A stretch of 53,517 nt of DNA from Bacteroidaceae bacterium (GTDB lineage: Bacteria; Bacteroidota; Bacteroidia; Bacteroidales; Bacteroidaceae): NCBI GenBank assembly GCA_016284045.1, contig JAEEOB010000056.1, positions 1 to 53,517 of the forward strand, given 5' to 3'. This document shows positions 26,706-38,611 of this stretch, one piece after another. A model generated the notes under the pieces. That model was given only the letters and a program-made list of their open reading frames with translations, did no database searches and was not told the origin of the DNA. A program made the translations under genes and the position numbers. How positions within the stretch are numbered: the stretch's first letter is position 1; each line of letters opens with the position of its first letter.

Positions 26706-28595
26706 CTAATTTCCTGCCATGAAGTTGATGATGGCAACAACATCAGAGATGTCGGTGGTGCCATCGCCGTTGACATCGGATTTGGGGAAGCTGGCTGTGC
26801 CTGCTATATGGTTGATGGTGGCCACCACGTCGGAGATATCGACTGAGCCGTCCTCATTGACATCCGTATTGAAAAGGTTACGTGTTTGGGTGTCGTACTC
26901 AAGCACATATTTCCCGTCGCGCTGTACGTTTCTGATTACAAAGAACTGGTCGTTGTAGATGCGTGTTGCATCAACGGTCTGTGGCGACCCGGTGTTAGTG
27001 TTGAAAACGGCATTGACATAATAATCCTCAGAGCTGAAATCGAATGTCTGGTAATACCATGTATATCCGTTGATGGTTTTCGTGTCGGTGATTTGCTTCC
27101 CTGGCCAGTTGCCGTTCAACTGCGTGTTGTTGTTGGAATCCCAGATGTAGAAATTCATCTTCGCCCAATTCACTTCGCTGCGGACATAAACCGTCACCTT
27201 ATGAGGAGTATATGACGGCTGGCTCTGCTGCTGTTGCTTGATTGCCACTTCCTCTGCCACAATAGCCTGAAGCCTGTCATTCCATTCGCCGGTCAGCTCA
27301 TTGCTAATATAATATTTGAAGTTGGCTGCGGCGAGAACCTCAGTAAATCCATCGGGCACCTTATAAGCCGCCGGTGTTTTACCGACCACGCAGATAAGCT
27401 CGCCGTTGTTACCTTGTGTCTTCACGGCATAGTACATCGGCTTTGACTCCATCACCTGCCAGCTGCTCTGGTTGTGGATACCAACAAGTTTCCTTGCCGT
27501 TATCATTCTCTTGATATCGCCCTTAGCTGCCATCCAGTGCTTAAGGAAAATGCAGGGCGTTCCCGGCATGGCAAGCAGATATGCGTTCGCTGCGAGTGTG
27601 TCGGTTTTGATGGGGTCCTGCTGGGAGTTCTGCCGTTTCTCCGTGTCGTGGTTCTCAACAAATGTGACAGCATACCGTCTATATTGCTCATTGAAAATAA
27701 GCGGTTTTCCAGCGTCTCCCTCGCTCTCTGCACTAAGTCGAGTCCAGTTGTTCTGGTTAATGGCATCGCGGACCCTGTATCTGAACTGGAAATCGAAAGC
27801 CGCCGACATGGGCTTGTCGTCCACCTTCGTTCCGTTAATCCAGTTTCGGATGGTGGTGGTGCCGTCCCAGCATTCTCCGACCGAGAACTGCGGGTTGGCA
27901 TAGGCATTGTATTCCGCTGTGAAACCGGGGCTGTATCCCTTTACCATGTCGTAACGGAATCCGGAATATCCCAAGTCGTTGATAAGGTAATGGAGATAAG
28001 CCTTCACACATTTGTTCACATTCTCTGACTTATGGTCGATGTCACGTCCACCGTCCCATCCTTCTCCCGTGTCGTTGTTCTGTGAAAGCTGACAGCCGTT
28101 GCTGTTAGCCCAGTTGAGCGTGTTCCCCCCGTCGTCATTCTTGCAGATGTCAGTTGAAAACATCTGGTAAGTTACTCCCTTATACGTTTCCTCTGGGAAA
28201 TCCACCATGGTGGAATAGGTTCCTCTATGATTGACCACCACATCTGCTATAGTCCCCACCCCTTTACTCTTGAAGGTGGAAATCATTTTTCGGAGTTCTT
28301 TCTCCGAGCCGAACGAACTTTCCTGCAGGAAGCAATAGAGGGGCATATAGCCCATGTTGTCAGCCGTACCGCAACATGCCGACTGCGGAATCCAAACCAA
28401 GTCGAAATAATTGGCAAGCTCGTCCGCCTGTTTTTCCAGTTTTGTCCAACGGGTGTCGGTGAAACTGTCCCAATAGAACCCCTGGAGCATGACACCGGTA
28501 TAGTTTTCCTCCCATCCCTGCGCATTGGTGCAAGGAGTATGGAAGATGAAGAAAATGGAGAGGGAAAGCAATAAGTTGAGTAATTGACGTTTCAT
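26706..28595 (-). CDS. Secreted GH13 alpha-amylase with CBM26-like and dockerin-like modules (susG position)
   Basis: 629 aa. Signal peptide MKRQLLNLLLSLSIFFIFHT with probable cleavage near residue 25; the Cys at 22 is not in a lipobox, so not a lipoprotein. GH13 barrel ~30-460: VVVNH (119-123), GFRYDMVKGY with nucleophile Asp216, VGECWDG with acid/base Glu241, FVENHDTE with Asp317. The sequence around GVMLQGFYWDS and MGYMPL resembles the plant/archaeal-type amylase branch rather than SusG. Residues ~475-575 form a starch-binding-like beta module (YVRSEVNWAKMNFYIWDSNN). The C-terminus has two EF-hand-type repeats, DVNEDGSVDISD (578-589) and DVNGDGTTDISD (607-618), as in type I dockerins. It hydrolyses internal alpha-1,4 bonds of starch, outside the cell or on its surface. 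Separated from susF by a terminator. Confidence 0.9.
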   Translation of the reverse strand: MKRQLLNLLLSLSIFFIFHTPCTNAQGWEENYTGVMLQGFYWDSFTDTRWTKLEKQADELANYFDLVWIPQSACCGTADNMGYMPLYCFLQESSFGSEKELRKMISTFKSKGVGTIADVVVNHRGTYSTMVDFPEETYKGVTYQMFSTDICKNDDGGNTLNWANSNGCQLSQNNDTGEGWDGGRDIDHKSENVNKCVKAYLHYLINDLGYSGFRYDMVKGYSPGFTAEYNAYANPQFSVGECWDGTTTIRNWINGTKVDDKPMSAAFDFQFRYRVRDAINQNNWTRLSAESEGDAGKPLIFNEQYRRYAVTFVENHDTEKRQNSQQDPIKTDTLAANAYLLAMPGTPCIFLKHWMAAKGDIKRMITARKLVGIHNQSSWQVMESKPMYYAVKTQGNNGELICVVGKTPAAYKVPDGFTEVLAAANFKYYISNELTGEWNDRLQAIVAEEVAIKQQQQSQPSYTPHKVTVYVRSEVNWAKMNFYIWDSNNNTQLNGNWPGKQITDTKTINGYTWYYQTFDFSSEDYYVNAVFNTNTGSPQTVDATRIYNDQFFVIRNVQRDGKYVLEYDTQTRNLFNTDVNEDGSVDISDVVATINHIAGTASFPKSDVNGDGTTDISDVVAIINFMAGN

Positions 28596-28618
28596 TGTTT
28601 CTAATATTGTGTTAGCAA

Positions 28619-28640
28619 AGACACATTGTTGTGTGTGTCT
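28619..28640. other. Inverted repeat upstream of the amylase gene
   Basis: AGACACA (28619-28625) and TGTGTCT (28634-28640) flank an 8-nt loop 24 nt before the amylase ATG. On the minus strand it would be a leader hairpin; no T-run follows. Confidence 0.45.
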
Positions 28641-28803
28641 TGTAATTATCTAATGACTTCAATATAATAAAATGTTCAGGCTGTGCTTCGCCAGCCATTA
28701 GTGCGGCCTGGACGACCACAAAACCAGCCGATGTCCTATGATTTGATTTTCAGTTTCGACTATGTGGGATGTCTGCAAAAGAGTATAAACAAAAGACTAA
28801 TTG

Positions 28804-28840
28804 AAAAAAATACTGGCGGCAGCCGTAACTGCCGCCAGTA
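28804..28840 (-). terminator. Intrinsic terminator of the susB-F transcript
   Basis: Perfect 12-bp stem TACTGGCGGCAG (28811-28822) / CTGCCGCCAGTA (28829-28840), with seven Ts next on the minus strand (28804-28810). It lies 14 bp after the susF stop. Confidence 0.92.
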
Positions 28841-28854
28841 AGAAAGATATCAGT

Positions 28855-30294
28855 TTATTGCACTTTGATAAACACACACTGTCCGGTGATGGTGTTCAGA
28901 TAGACGTTATAAACTCCGTCTGGCACAGGAATGTTAGGTCCGTCCTGTGTACCCTGTCCGTATCCCGGCACGTCCATGGCTGCGCCCCAGTTGGTTCCCC
29001 AATCGTGTTCAGCCTTGAACTTCACGTTTCCTGACAGCTCAATTCCGAGGATATACCAATTGTAGCCGTCTGCATTGGCGGTCAGGTCGGTGTCACCCCA
29101 TCCGTTGAAGTCGCCGGCAAGGGAAATCTGATTATACTTAGTTGGAGGGTCTCCACTGTAAAGTTCCCAGTAGTAGGTCATCGCCTTGAAGTCAACATGT
29201 AGCGTATATAAACCTGCTCCAGGCGACTGGAATGCCTGTGCGCCGGAAGCAATCAGTGAACCTCTCTCCGAGCCGTCGCCGTCAACGGCAGTTCCGATGG
29301 CGTTGTCCCAGTTGCCCACATCGTCGAGCGTCCAAGCCTTGAGGTCCCATGCACCAGTCCATTCGGTTGTATATTCGAATGTCTGTCCGTCGTCGGATGA
29401 GTAGAACGCACTCTGTGGTGCAGAAGTCCAGCCGTTAGGTTTTCCTGTCACGAAATAGAAGCTGGCAGGTGCCTTTGCGTAGGAATAGGTCCAGTCCTGC
29501 GGTGAGATAGTGAACGTGATTGGTCCGCTGATTTCAGAATTGAACGAGTTACCACTGGTGCTGTCAAGGTTGAAGAATCCCGATGTGGCAGTGTCACCGT
29601 TAAACGATGCCCTGAACAGGGAATTCCAGTCCTGGTTGTCAACAGCCGACTGTGGTGCGAATGCAAACCACTCGCTCTCTCCGATAGTGATGGTGCATGA
29701 ATAAGTTCCATCGCCATTGTCGGTCATAGGAGTAGGCTCAGCCAGATTCCATCCGTTGTATCCGCCGATGTAATAGAAAGCTCTCTCGTAAGCGATGTCG
29801 GGCAATACAGGTGGAAGATAGCTCACGGTGAACTGGTTGATTTGCTCACCGATTTCAATGTCAACGGGATATGATGTGCCATCTTTTTTCTTCAATGAAG
29901 CCTTCACTGTGAAAGGGAGTTCGCGTTCCACCGCTCTCATGGAATTGAAATAGTCTTCAGCCGCGGTTTTGAGCATTTCCTTTTCAACAAACAATGAGCT
30001 GTTCTCAGATGTGAACGACACAGGATTGTCACCGAGGAAGAGCCCGGTATAGACAATCTCCTGATCGTTGTCAGCGTAGAAGTCACTTCCTTTCTTAAGC
30101 AATTCGACCATGTCGTCAGCCTCCTCAAATTTTATCACATCAGCCGGAGCGATTTCAGCAGACGCCTTCACCTTATCGGCATCAGGCTGCTGTTCGTTGG
30201 TCTGTGGCTGTTCCCAGTCCTTGAAATCCTCATCGCAAGCCACAAAAGCCAGCCCGGCAATCAGCAAACCTGCAAATAAACATATTTTTTTCAT
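28855..30294 (-). CDS. susF: SusF-like outer-membrane starch-binding lipoprotein
   Basis: 479 aa. Lipoprotein signal MKKICLFAGLLIAGLAFVAC with lipidated Cys20 followed by acidic DEDFKDWE, the Bacteroidota pattern for surface display. An N-terminal ~130-residue adapter is followed by three beta-sandwich modules, marked by YIGGYNGWN (~175), FVTGKPNGW (~280) and LAGDFNGWG (~395); the exposed Trp/Tyr residues fit a starch platform. In B. theta, SusF holds starch at the cell surface and has three such modules. Last gene of the operon, with a terminator after it. Position and module count support SusF over SusE. Confidence 0.85.
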   Translation of the reverse strand: MKKICLFAGLLIAGLAFVACDEDFKDWEQPQTNEQQPDADKVKASAEIAPADVIKFEEADDMVELLKKGSDFYADNDQEIVYTGLFLGDNPVSFTSENSSLFVEKEMLKTAAEDYFNSMRAVERELPFTVKASLKKKDGTSYPVDIEIGEQINQFTVSYLPPVLPDIAYERAFYYIGGYNGWNLAEPTPMTDNGDGTYSCTITIGESEWFAFAPQSAVDNQDWNSLFRASFNGDTATSGFFNLDSTSGNSFNSEISGPITFTISPQDWTYSYAKAPASFYFVTGKPNGWTSAPQSAFYSSDDGQTFEYTTEWTGAWDLKAWTLDDVGNWDNAIGTAVDGDGSERGSLIASGAQAFQSPGAGLYTLHVDFKAMTYYWELYSGDPPTKYNQISLAGDFNGWGDTDLTANADGYNWYILGIELSGNVKFKAEHDWGTNWGAAMDVPGYGQGTQDGPNIPVPDGVYNVYLNTITGQCVFIKVQ

Positions 30295-30321
30295 ATTGTT
30301 GTCGTTTTTAGAAGATTAAAC

Positions 30322-31464
30322 TTATCTGACATAACCTGTTTCATTTGTGAAGTTGAGGTGAACCTGCTCGCCTGGATTAACTGACTGGGAGAAGTCTGGT
30401 CCGACATTATCAGCCCAGTTGGCAGGAATATCAACATCACGGTAATAGAGTGTTCCGTCGGACTTGATGGTGAACTCGGTCTTCCACCAGTCAGTGCCAC
30501 ATTCGATGAACATACGGAGCTCACCCGAACCGGCTAATGCCGGTGACATCCATTCACCGCCTGCGTCGGCTGGTGCAGTGAACTTCCATTCGTCCATCTT
30601 CGACCAGTTTCCGCCTTCGGCAGCACCGATGACATAAACCTCAGCAGGCACGATGGTGACAGTGTAGCTTACAGAACCGTTGGCAACTTTGGTCTTCACA
30701 ATCACGTTATACCATCCGCCATTGTCAACCTTCATATTGTTGTTGCCGTCGGCCATTCTGTATCCGGCACCGGCTTCATCCACAGGAGTCACCTGGTCGT
30801 AGCCCTTGTCGTTGCCTTGCCATCCGGCATCCGGGTTGATTTTGAACTCTGCTCCGTCCTGGAGATAAACCACTCCATAGAACTGACCTTCCTGACTGTA
30901 AATCTGATGCAGAGGCACAAACTTATTCCATCCCTCGGATGCGGCGAAGTCACCGACAATATGCATCTTCTTAGGCAGGTCGATTGTAACCTCAGGCACG
31001 TAAGCAAGCACCTGCGGAAGCATGATGGTGTTCGACTCAGCAAAGCCAATCTCCTGTCCGGGCAGTTCCGCATTCATTTTCACATATAACGGAATGGGTT
31101 CCGACAGGTCGGCATCACCTGCAAGGCCGAGTATGGCATCATTGATTTCACCAGCCGGAATCACAACTCTTGTTGACTGTGATGTGGTGCTCAGCACCGC
31201 CCATTGTTCCTGGTCGAGAGAAACCTGGGTGACGTATGTCGTTGCGAGAGGGAATCCGCCATAATCAGGCTGACTGGTGGTGAAAACGATGTCGCTGGAG
31301 TTTTTCAGGTCATACACATTATTACCCGCATATTCCGGCATGTTCAGCACGAACGTCGCGCCGTCCTTCTCAACGAAAGTCGGATTGCTGTCACGGTCCT
31401 CGTCACAGCTGTAAAGGCCGATAAGCGCAACTGCCGCAATGAATAAACTAAATATCTTTTTCAT
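30322..31464 (-). CDS. susE: SusE-like outer-membrane starch-binding lipoprotein
   Basis: 380 aa from the ATG at 31464; the open frame runs far upstream but only this start gives a lipoprotein signal, MKKIFSLFIAAVALIGLYSC, followed by acidic DEDRDSN. N-terminal SusE-type domain (FVLNMPEYAGNNVYDL...), then two C-terminal CBM-like modules at ~165-270 (HIVGDFAASEGWN) and ~275-375 (VYVIGAAEGGNWSKMDEW). SusE binds starch at the outer surface and tunes the size of imported oligosaccharides. It lies 19 bp after susD and 27 bp before susF. Confidence 0.85.
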   Translation of the reverse strand: MKKIFSLFIAAVALIGLYSCDEDRDSNPTFVEKDGATFVLNMPEYAGNNVYDLKNSSDIVFTTSQPDYGGFPLATTYVTQVSLDQEQWAVLSTTSQSTRVVIPAGEINDAILGLAGDADLSEPIPLYVKMNAELPGQEIGFAESNTIMLPQVLAYVPEVTIDLPKKMHIVGDFAASEGWNKFVPLHQIYSQEGQFYGVVYLQDGAEFKINPDAGWQGNDKGYDQVTPVDEAGAGYRMADGNNNMKVDNGGWYNVIVKTKVANGSVSYTVTIVPAEVYVIGAAEGGNWSKMDEWKFTAPADAGGEWMSPALAGSGELRMFIECGTDWWKTEFTIKSDGTLYYRDVDIPANWADNVGPDFSQSVNPGEQVHLNFTNETGYVR

Positions 31465-31483
31465 ATTCGTAAAATCATTTAAA

Positions 31484-33112
31484 TTAATAACCAGGATTTT
31501 GAGATATGTTAGGGTTACCGGAAAGCTCATTAGCCGGTATCGGATAGAGGTTATAAATTTCCTGCACACCGTTTCCGTCGAACGACCCGCCTTTCCAGTC
31601 CCAGACATAAGCTCCGGAAGTGAATAGTCCGAAGCGGATAAGGTCGGAACGTCTTCTTCCCTCGAAATAGAACTCACGGCACCATTCGTCGATGATGTCC
31701 TGCTCACTGAGCGATGTCAGTGGCATTGCATGTGCCCTGCTTCTCAAGATGTTGATGTTTGTGAGTGCGGCAGCCTCGCCAAGCCGATATTCAGCCTCTG
31801 CAAGTGTGAGGTATGCCTCGCCCATTCTGAAGAACGGCACGTCGGTGTCGGGGAATGTCACATCGTTAGGTGTGGTTCCGTCGCAGCGGTCGTTGGTCCA
31901 TTTCAGGATAGCAAGTCCGGATCTGAATGTGGTCTTCTCCTCGGTTGACACCGTACGTCCACCACCGGAGAAGAGCATGGCCCTGTCGTCGCCGGCTGCT
32001 CGGATGACTTCCTGCATGTTCTCAGTAATCGGCACTTCATCCAGGTTGTCGAAGAATTTCTTCACGAGCGAAATCCTGGCACGGTTACAGGTCCACTGTG
32101 ACTTGGCAATACCCTGTTCCGGGGTGCCTTCGCCTGTGCATGATGCGATGCAGTAAGTGGATGCGCCGTAAGAACGGGAAGTATTACCGTCGCAACGGAT
32201 CGGGAAGATGATTTCCTTTCTTGCATTCTCGTTCTCTCCATTGTCGCCCATAAAGAGCTGTTCGTAGGCAGATTTACCGTTCTTTGGATCAACGCAAAGT
32301 CCGTAAGCACTGCTGGCTATCACCTCCTCGGCATATTTCTTTGCCTCAGCCCATTGAGCTTTGCCTGTATAAACTTGGGCATTAAGGTATAAGCGTGCAA
32401 GAAGCAACTTGGCAGCCACCTTGTTAGCACGTCCGTAATCGGTTTTTGTATTGGCTTGGTCAATCAGGATCTCTCCCTCCACAGGATTCTCCTCTCCGCT
32501 GATAGATTTCAGTTCTGAAACAACAAAGTTGAAGCAGTCGGCACGTGAAATCTCAGTAGGCAGCTCATCATTGTAATGGAGCTTATACGGAGCCTTTCCA
32601 TAAAGGTCGATGAAATAATAGTAGTGGAGTGCTCTGATAAAGCGCACTTCCGCTCTCTCCTGCAGCATTTTTGCGTCACTCGTCCCTTCAGTCTGGTCGA
32701 GGAAGAAGTTGCATAGGGTGATGTTATACATGATACGGTAATATGTCAGCTCGTTGTATCCGTGAGAGGAGTTCCAGCTGATATTGGTAAGTTCAGGAAT
32801 TCCGGCATCTCCTTGCCAAGTCCAGATGCACTCGTCGGAGCAGAGTTCCTCTGCCTCAAATATTCTTCTGTGGAAAGAAGAGTTACCCTCGTCGAACTGT
32901 GCCATATCAGCATTGCCAGACGGACCGGAGACTCCGGTGAGATGCAGGTTTCCGTAGATTTTGGCAAGAAGTCCTTTGCTGTCGAAAGTCGTGTTGGTCT
33001 GCGGGTCTTTGATGCTCAGGTCAAGGTCCTCATTGCATGAAGTCATTCCTCCCAGCGTCAGGACGGCCAAGAAAGCAGCATGTGCTATATATTTAAAAAA
33101 ACTGTATTTCAT
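31484..33112 (-). CDS. susD: SusD-like surface starch-binding lipoprotein
   Basis: 542 aa from the ATG at 33112 (MKYSFFKYIAHAAFLAVLTL); a further upstream ATG is less likely. Lipidation at the Cys of GGMTSC, with acidic NEDLD after it. SusD/RagB fold: four TPR-like helical pairs, for example ERAEVRFIRALHYYYFIDLYG, LLLARLYLNAQVY and FRMGEAYLTLAEAEYRLGEA, then WCREFYFEGRRRSDLIRFG near the end. It is the lid of the SusC transporter and catches starch helices on the cell surface. 48 bp after susC. Confidence 0.93.
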   Translation of the reverse strand: MKYSFFKYIAHAAFLAVLTLGGMTSCNEDLDLSIKDPQTNTTFDSKGLLAKIYGNLHLTGVSGPSGNADMAQFDEGNSSFHRRIFEAEELCSDECIWTWQGDAGIPELTNISWNSSHGYNELTYYRIMYNITLCNFFLDQTEGTSDAKMLQERAEVRFIRALHYYYFIDLYGKAPYKLHYNDELPTEISRADCFNFVVSELKSISGEENPVEGEILIDQANTKTDYGRANKVAAKLLLARLYLNAQVYTGKAQWAEAKKYAEEVIASSAYGLCVDPKNGKSAYEQLFMGDNGENENARKEIIFPIRCDGNTSRSYGASTYCIASCTGEGTPEQGIAKSQWTCNRARISLVKKFFDNLDEVPITENMQEVIRAAGDDRAMLFSGGGRTVSTEEKTTFRSGLAILKWTNDRCDGTTPNDVTFPDTDVPFFRMGEAYLTLAEAEYRLGEAAALTNINILRSRAHAMPLTSLSEQDIIDEWCREFYFEGRRRSDLIRFGLFTSGAYVWDWKGGSFDGNGVQEIYNLYPIPANELSGNPNISQNPGY

Positions 33113-33160
33113 AATATACGAAGTGTTGATGTTAAGAATATTACAAAAATTCATAATGCA

Positions 33161-36100
33161 TTAGAAGTTGAGACTTAATCCGAGCATATAGGTTCTTGGT
33201 CTAGGATAGATGCTTCTGTCAACACCAGTACCGTGGGTAAGCTCTGGGTCAAGCCCATCGTATTTGGTGATGACAAACGGGTTCTGCACGAGCACATACA
33301 CACGTCCTCCCACTCCATTGTAGGAATTGGTTGAGAAGAGGTGGTTGAACGAATATCCGAGGTTGATGTTGTCGCATCTGAGGAATGAGGCGTTTCTTAC
33401 GAAATAGTCGCTCATATAATAGTCGGTCTTTCCCTGGAATCCAAGACGAACAGCCTCAGCAGTTGTGTTGTTGAAAGCACCGTTGCTGTAAACTCCGGAG
33501 GAGGATACGTTGGCATGTCCTGAGAGGAAGTCATAGTAGAGATAGTTGTTGAAGCTGGTTCTGAGTGTGAAGCTGAAGTCCCAGTTCTTATAGATGAACT
33601 TATTGGTCAAGCCCATTGTCACGTCAGCCGACGGTTTCTTATATACATATTTGTCGTCAGCATTGATGACTCCGTCGGCATTACGGTCGACAAAGAGTCC
33701 CTCAATCGGTTTTCCGTTCTGGTCGTACACCTGCTGATACACATAGAAGCTGTTGGCGGCATATCCCACTTTGTTCACCTGTACCTGGTTGCTCAGACCA
33801 GCTGAGACTGTGCCTCCTGTGAGTGCGAAATCTGAACCGGTTGTCAGCTTGGTGATTTTATTTTTATTATATGTGAAATTATAGTTCAAAGTCCAGGAGA
33901 AATCCTTTGTGGTGACAGGATGCGCGTTGATCATGATTTCAAGACCGGTGTTCTTGAGCGAGCCGATGTTCATCGTCTTGTAGTTACCGAATCCCAGACC
34001 CGATGCAATGCTTACTGTTGAGATAAGGTCATCCGTCTTTCTGGAATACCAGTCGATGGCACCGTCGATCTTTCCGTTGAGGAAGCTCCAGTCGAGTCCT
34101 ACGTTCCATGTTGTGGTCTTTTCCCACTTCAAATCTGTATTATACATTTCCGGGCGAACCATCGCAATCGTCTCGTCACCTAATGTATACTGTGCATATT
34201 GATTACCAACGACATATCTTGGCAGATAATAGAAATCCCATCCGATATTCTGCTGTCCGGTGATACCCCAGCCCAGTCTGAGCTTGAGTTCATCAAGAGC
34301 TGTTGCGTTCTTCAGGAAAGCCTCCTCGTTGATTTTCCAAGCAAGTCCGAGCGACGGGAATGTACCCCATTTGTTGCCTTTGGCAAATCTTGAGGAGCCG
34401 TCCCATCTCATGGTGAATGTGAGAAGATATCTGTCAAGCAGTCCATAGTTCAGTCGTCCGAAATAGCTGTCGAGCGAGTTGCGGTAGATATGCTCGTTCA
34501 TTTTTCTTACTGACGGATCCTTGACAGCTGCTTCATAATCGCCGTCTTGTTCGTAAAGATACTTGTCGAATCCCTGGCCATAGCTGTAATAGATTCTGTG
34601 GAAATGCTGTTTTTCCACACCCGCCATCACGTCAAGATTATGCACATCGTTGAAGTTGTGGATATACTGTGCATAGATATTGCCCTGGAGGACATACTTA
34701 TACGACTGGTTCACGCCCTCCCATCCATAATAGTTGTTGGAGTAGGAATAAGGGCTGATGGAATTGAGCTGCCTTCCCTCTGAATAGTCGGCACCGACAC
34801 TGGCATGGATATGCATGTCCTCAAAGCCGTGAATCTTATAGTCAAAGTCCATGCTTCCGATGAGTACATCAGTGTGTGCACGGTCGTTTCTCAGCTTGAT
34901 GGAAGCATACGGGTTCTGCGGAGTGTTTGTGTTGGTGGTGTACTTCCAGTCAGGGTCGGAATAGGAAGCCGACTGCGGGTTCTGCCAGAAACCGCCAAAC
35001 TCATGATAAGTGTCGTCGTACACCGGGTGTGTCGGGTCGGCATTCAATGCGTTTCCGATAGCTGCGCCCACGTCGGTGTAGTGGTTTCTTGAATGCATAT
35101 ACTTCGCGTTGAAGTTGATGGCGAGATGCTCGTCGAGCAGAGTCGGATTCAAGTTTAGGGATGCTGTGAAACGGTTGAAGTCAGTTGTTTTCACGATACC
35201 CTGGTTGTTGGTGAATCCCACACTGACACGATACGGGAGGTTCTTGAACGCTCCGGTGATTCCCACCTGATGGTCGTGGCTGAGTGCTGTGCGGTAGATT
35301 TTGTCCTGCCAGTTGGTGTTGGCATCCCCGAGTTTCGAGCCATCCATGCCAAGGACATTAATCACATAGTCGCGATACTCGTTGGCATCCAGAACCTCGT
35401 ACTTCTTTCTGATTGTTCCGAGACTGATGTTTCCGTGGTATGAGAGCTGCGGCTTGGTTCCTTTGCGTCCCTTCTTGGTGGTGATGATAATCACACCGTT
35501 GGATGCTCGGCTACCATAGATAGCGGTTGATGATGCATCTTTCAGGACGGTGAAGCTCTCGATATCCTCCGGGTTGACCATGGCGAGGGCATTGGAAAGA
35601 CCCTGCACGCCGTTTCCGTCCATGGCAAGTCCGTCGATGACGATGAGCGGGTCGTTGTTAGCAGAAAGTGAGGAGCCTCCACGAATACGGATAGAAGCCT
35701 GTCCGCCTGGGGATCCGTCGCCGATGACGCTGACACCCGCTACCTTGCCGACGAGCATGTCCTGAGCGGATGTGGTGATACCCTTGGATATTTCATCCGG
35801 TTTGATTGCGGTGAGTGCTCCTGTGGCATCATTCTTTTTCACCTTACCATAGGCGATGATCACAGTCTCTTCCAACATTTTCGCGTCTTCAGCCATGATG
35901 ACGGTCATGTTGGGCTGTGCTTCGAGTTCCTGGGTGACATAGCCCATATAGGAGAACACGAGTGTAGCTCCTCTCGGCACAGTGAGTGTGAAATTACCAC
36001 TGAGGTCCGTAAGGCAACCTCTCGATGTCCCTTTCTGTTGGACAGTACCCATGATGACAGGCTCACCAGAAGTGTCTTTCACGTGTCCCTTGACGGTGAT

Positions 36101-36181
36101 GTCCTGGGCAAACGTGTTGAGCGACACCAAGATTCCCACAGCAAACGCAAGCAGGAACCTGAAGTAATGCTTTTGGTTCAT
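33161..36181 (-). CDS. susC: SusC-like TonB-dependent starch oligosaccharide transporter
   Basis: 1006 aa. Signal peptide MNQKHYFRFLLAFAVGILVS with cleavage near FAQ; carboxypeptidase-regulatory-like domain (~26-105: VKGHVKDTSGEPVIMGTV); then MLEETVIIAYGKVKKNDATG, the usual SusC transition to the plug, and plug motifs DMLVGKVAGVSVIGDGSPGG and RIRGGSSLSANNDPL. The beta-barrel fills the rest and ends RPRTYMLGLSLNF, a normal beta-signal with terminal Phe. It imports oligosaccharides with SusD, powered by TonB. 171 bp lie between susB and susC; no separate -7 box was found there. Confidence 0.95.
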   Translation of the reverse strand: MNQKHYFRFLLAFAVGILVSLNTFAQDITVKGHVKDTSGEPVIMGTVQQKGTSRGCLTDLSGNFTLTVPRGATLVFSYMGYVTQELEAQPNMTVIMAEDAKMLEETVIIAYGKVKKNDATGALTAIKPDEISKGITTSAQDMLVGKVAGVSVIGDGSPGGQASIRIRGGSSLSANNDPLIVIDGLAMDGNGVQGLSNALAMVNPEDIESFTVLKDASSTAIYGSRASNGVIIITTKKGRKGTKPQLSYHGNISLGTIRKKYEVLDANEYRDYVINVLGMDGSKLGDANTNWQDKIYRTALSHDHQVGITGAFKNLPYRVSVGFTNNQGIVKTTDFNRFTASLNLNPTLLDEHLAINFNAKYMHSRNHYTDVGAAIGNALNADPTHPVYDDTYHEFGGFWQNPQSASYSDPDWKYTTNTNTPQNPYASIKLRNDRAHTDVLIGSMDFDYKIHGFEDMHIHASVGADYSEGRQLNSISPYSYSNNYYGWEGVNQSYKYVLQGNIYAQYIHNFNDVHNLDVMAGVEKQHFHRIYYSYGQGFDKYLYEQDGDYEAAVKDPSVRKMNEHIYRNSLDSYFGRLNYGLLDRYLLTFTMRWDGSSRFAKGNKWGTFPSLGLAWKINEEAFLKNATALDELKLRLGWGITGQQNIGWDFYYLPRYVVGNQYAQYTLGDETIAMVRPEMYNTDLKWEKTTTWNVGLDWSFLNGKIDGAIDWYSRKTDDLISTVSIASGLGFGNYKTMNIGSLKNTGLEIMINAHPVTTKDFSWTLNYNFTYNKNKITKLTTGSDFALTGGTVSAGLSNQVQVNKVGYAANSFYVYQQVYDQNGKPIEGLFVDRNADGVINADDKYVYKKPSADVTMGLTNKFIYKNWDFSFTLRTSFNNYLYYDFLSGHANVSSSGVYSNGAFNNTTAEAVRLGFQGKTDYYMSDYFVRNASFLRCDNINLGYSFNHLFSTNSYNGVGGRVYVLVQNPFVITKYDGLDPELTHGTGVDRSIYPRPRTYMLGLSLNF

Positions 36182-36352
36182 GTTTTTGTACTTAAGGTTT
36201 TAAAAATTAGTTAGTAATATTGTTTATTAAATCACATTCAATGTTTTATCAGTTGTTTTAGAAGCTGCGTTGGCAACTCAGTATATGTGACAGCTCTTAT
36301 GCTATGGATGCATCTCTTGTTGAAAAGCTTATAAGGATATACATTAAAAATC

Positions 36353-38569
<2,217 letters not shown>

Positions 38570-38611
38570 TTAAAATATTTTTTGTAAAAAATATTAAAAA
38601 AAGCACAAAAA

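Noticed and set aside
26706-28595. Calling the amylase SusG outright
   Set aside because: The locus position fits, but no lipobox, a different GH13 motif set and a dockerin-like end argue against strict orthology.
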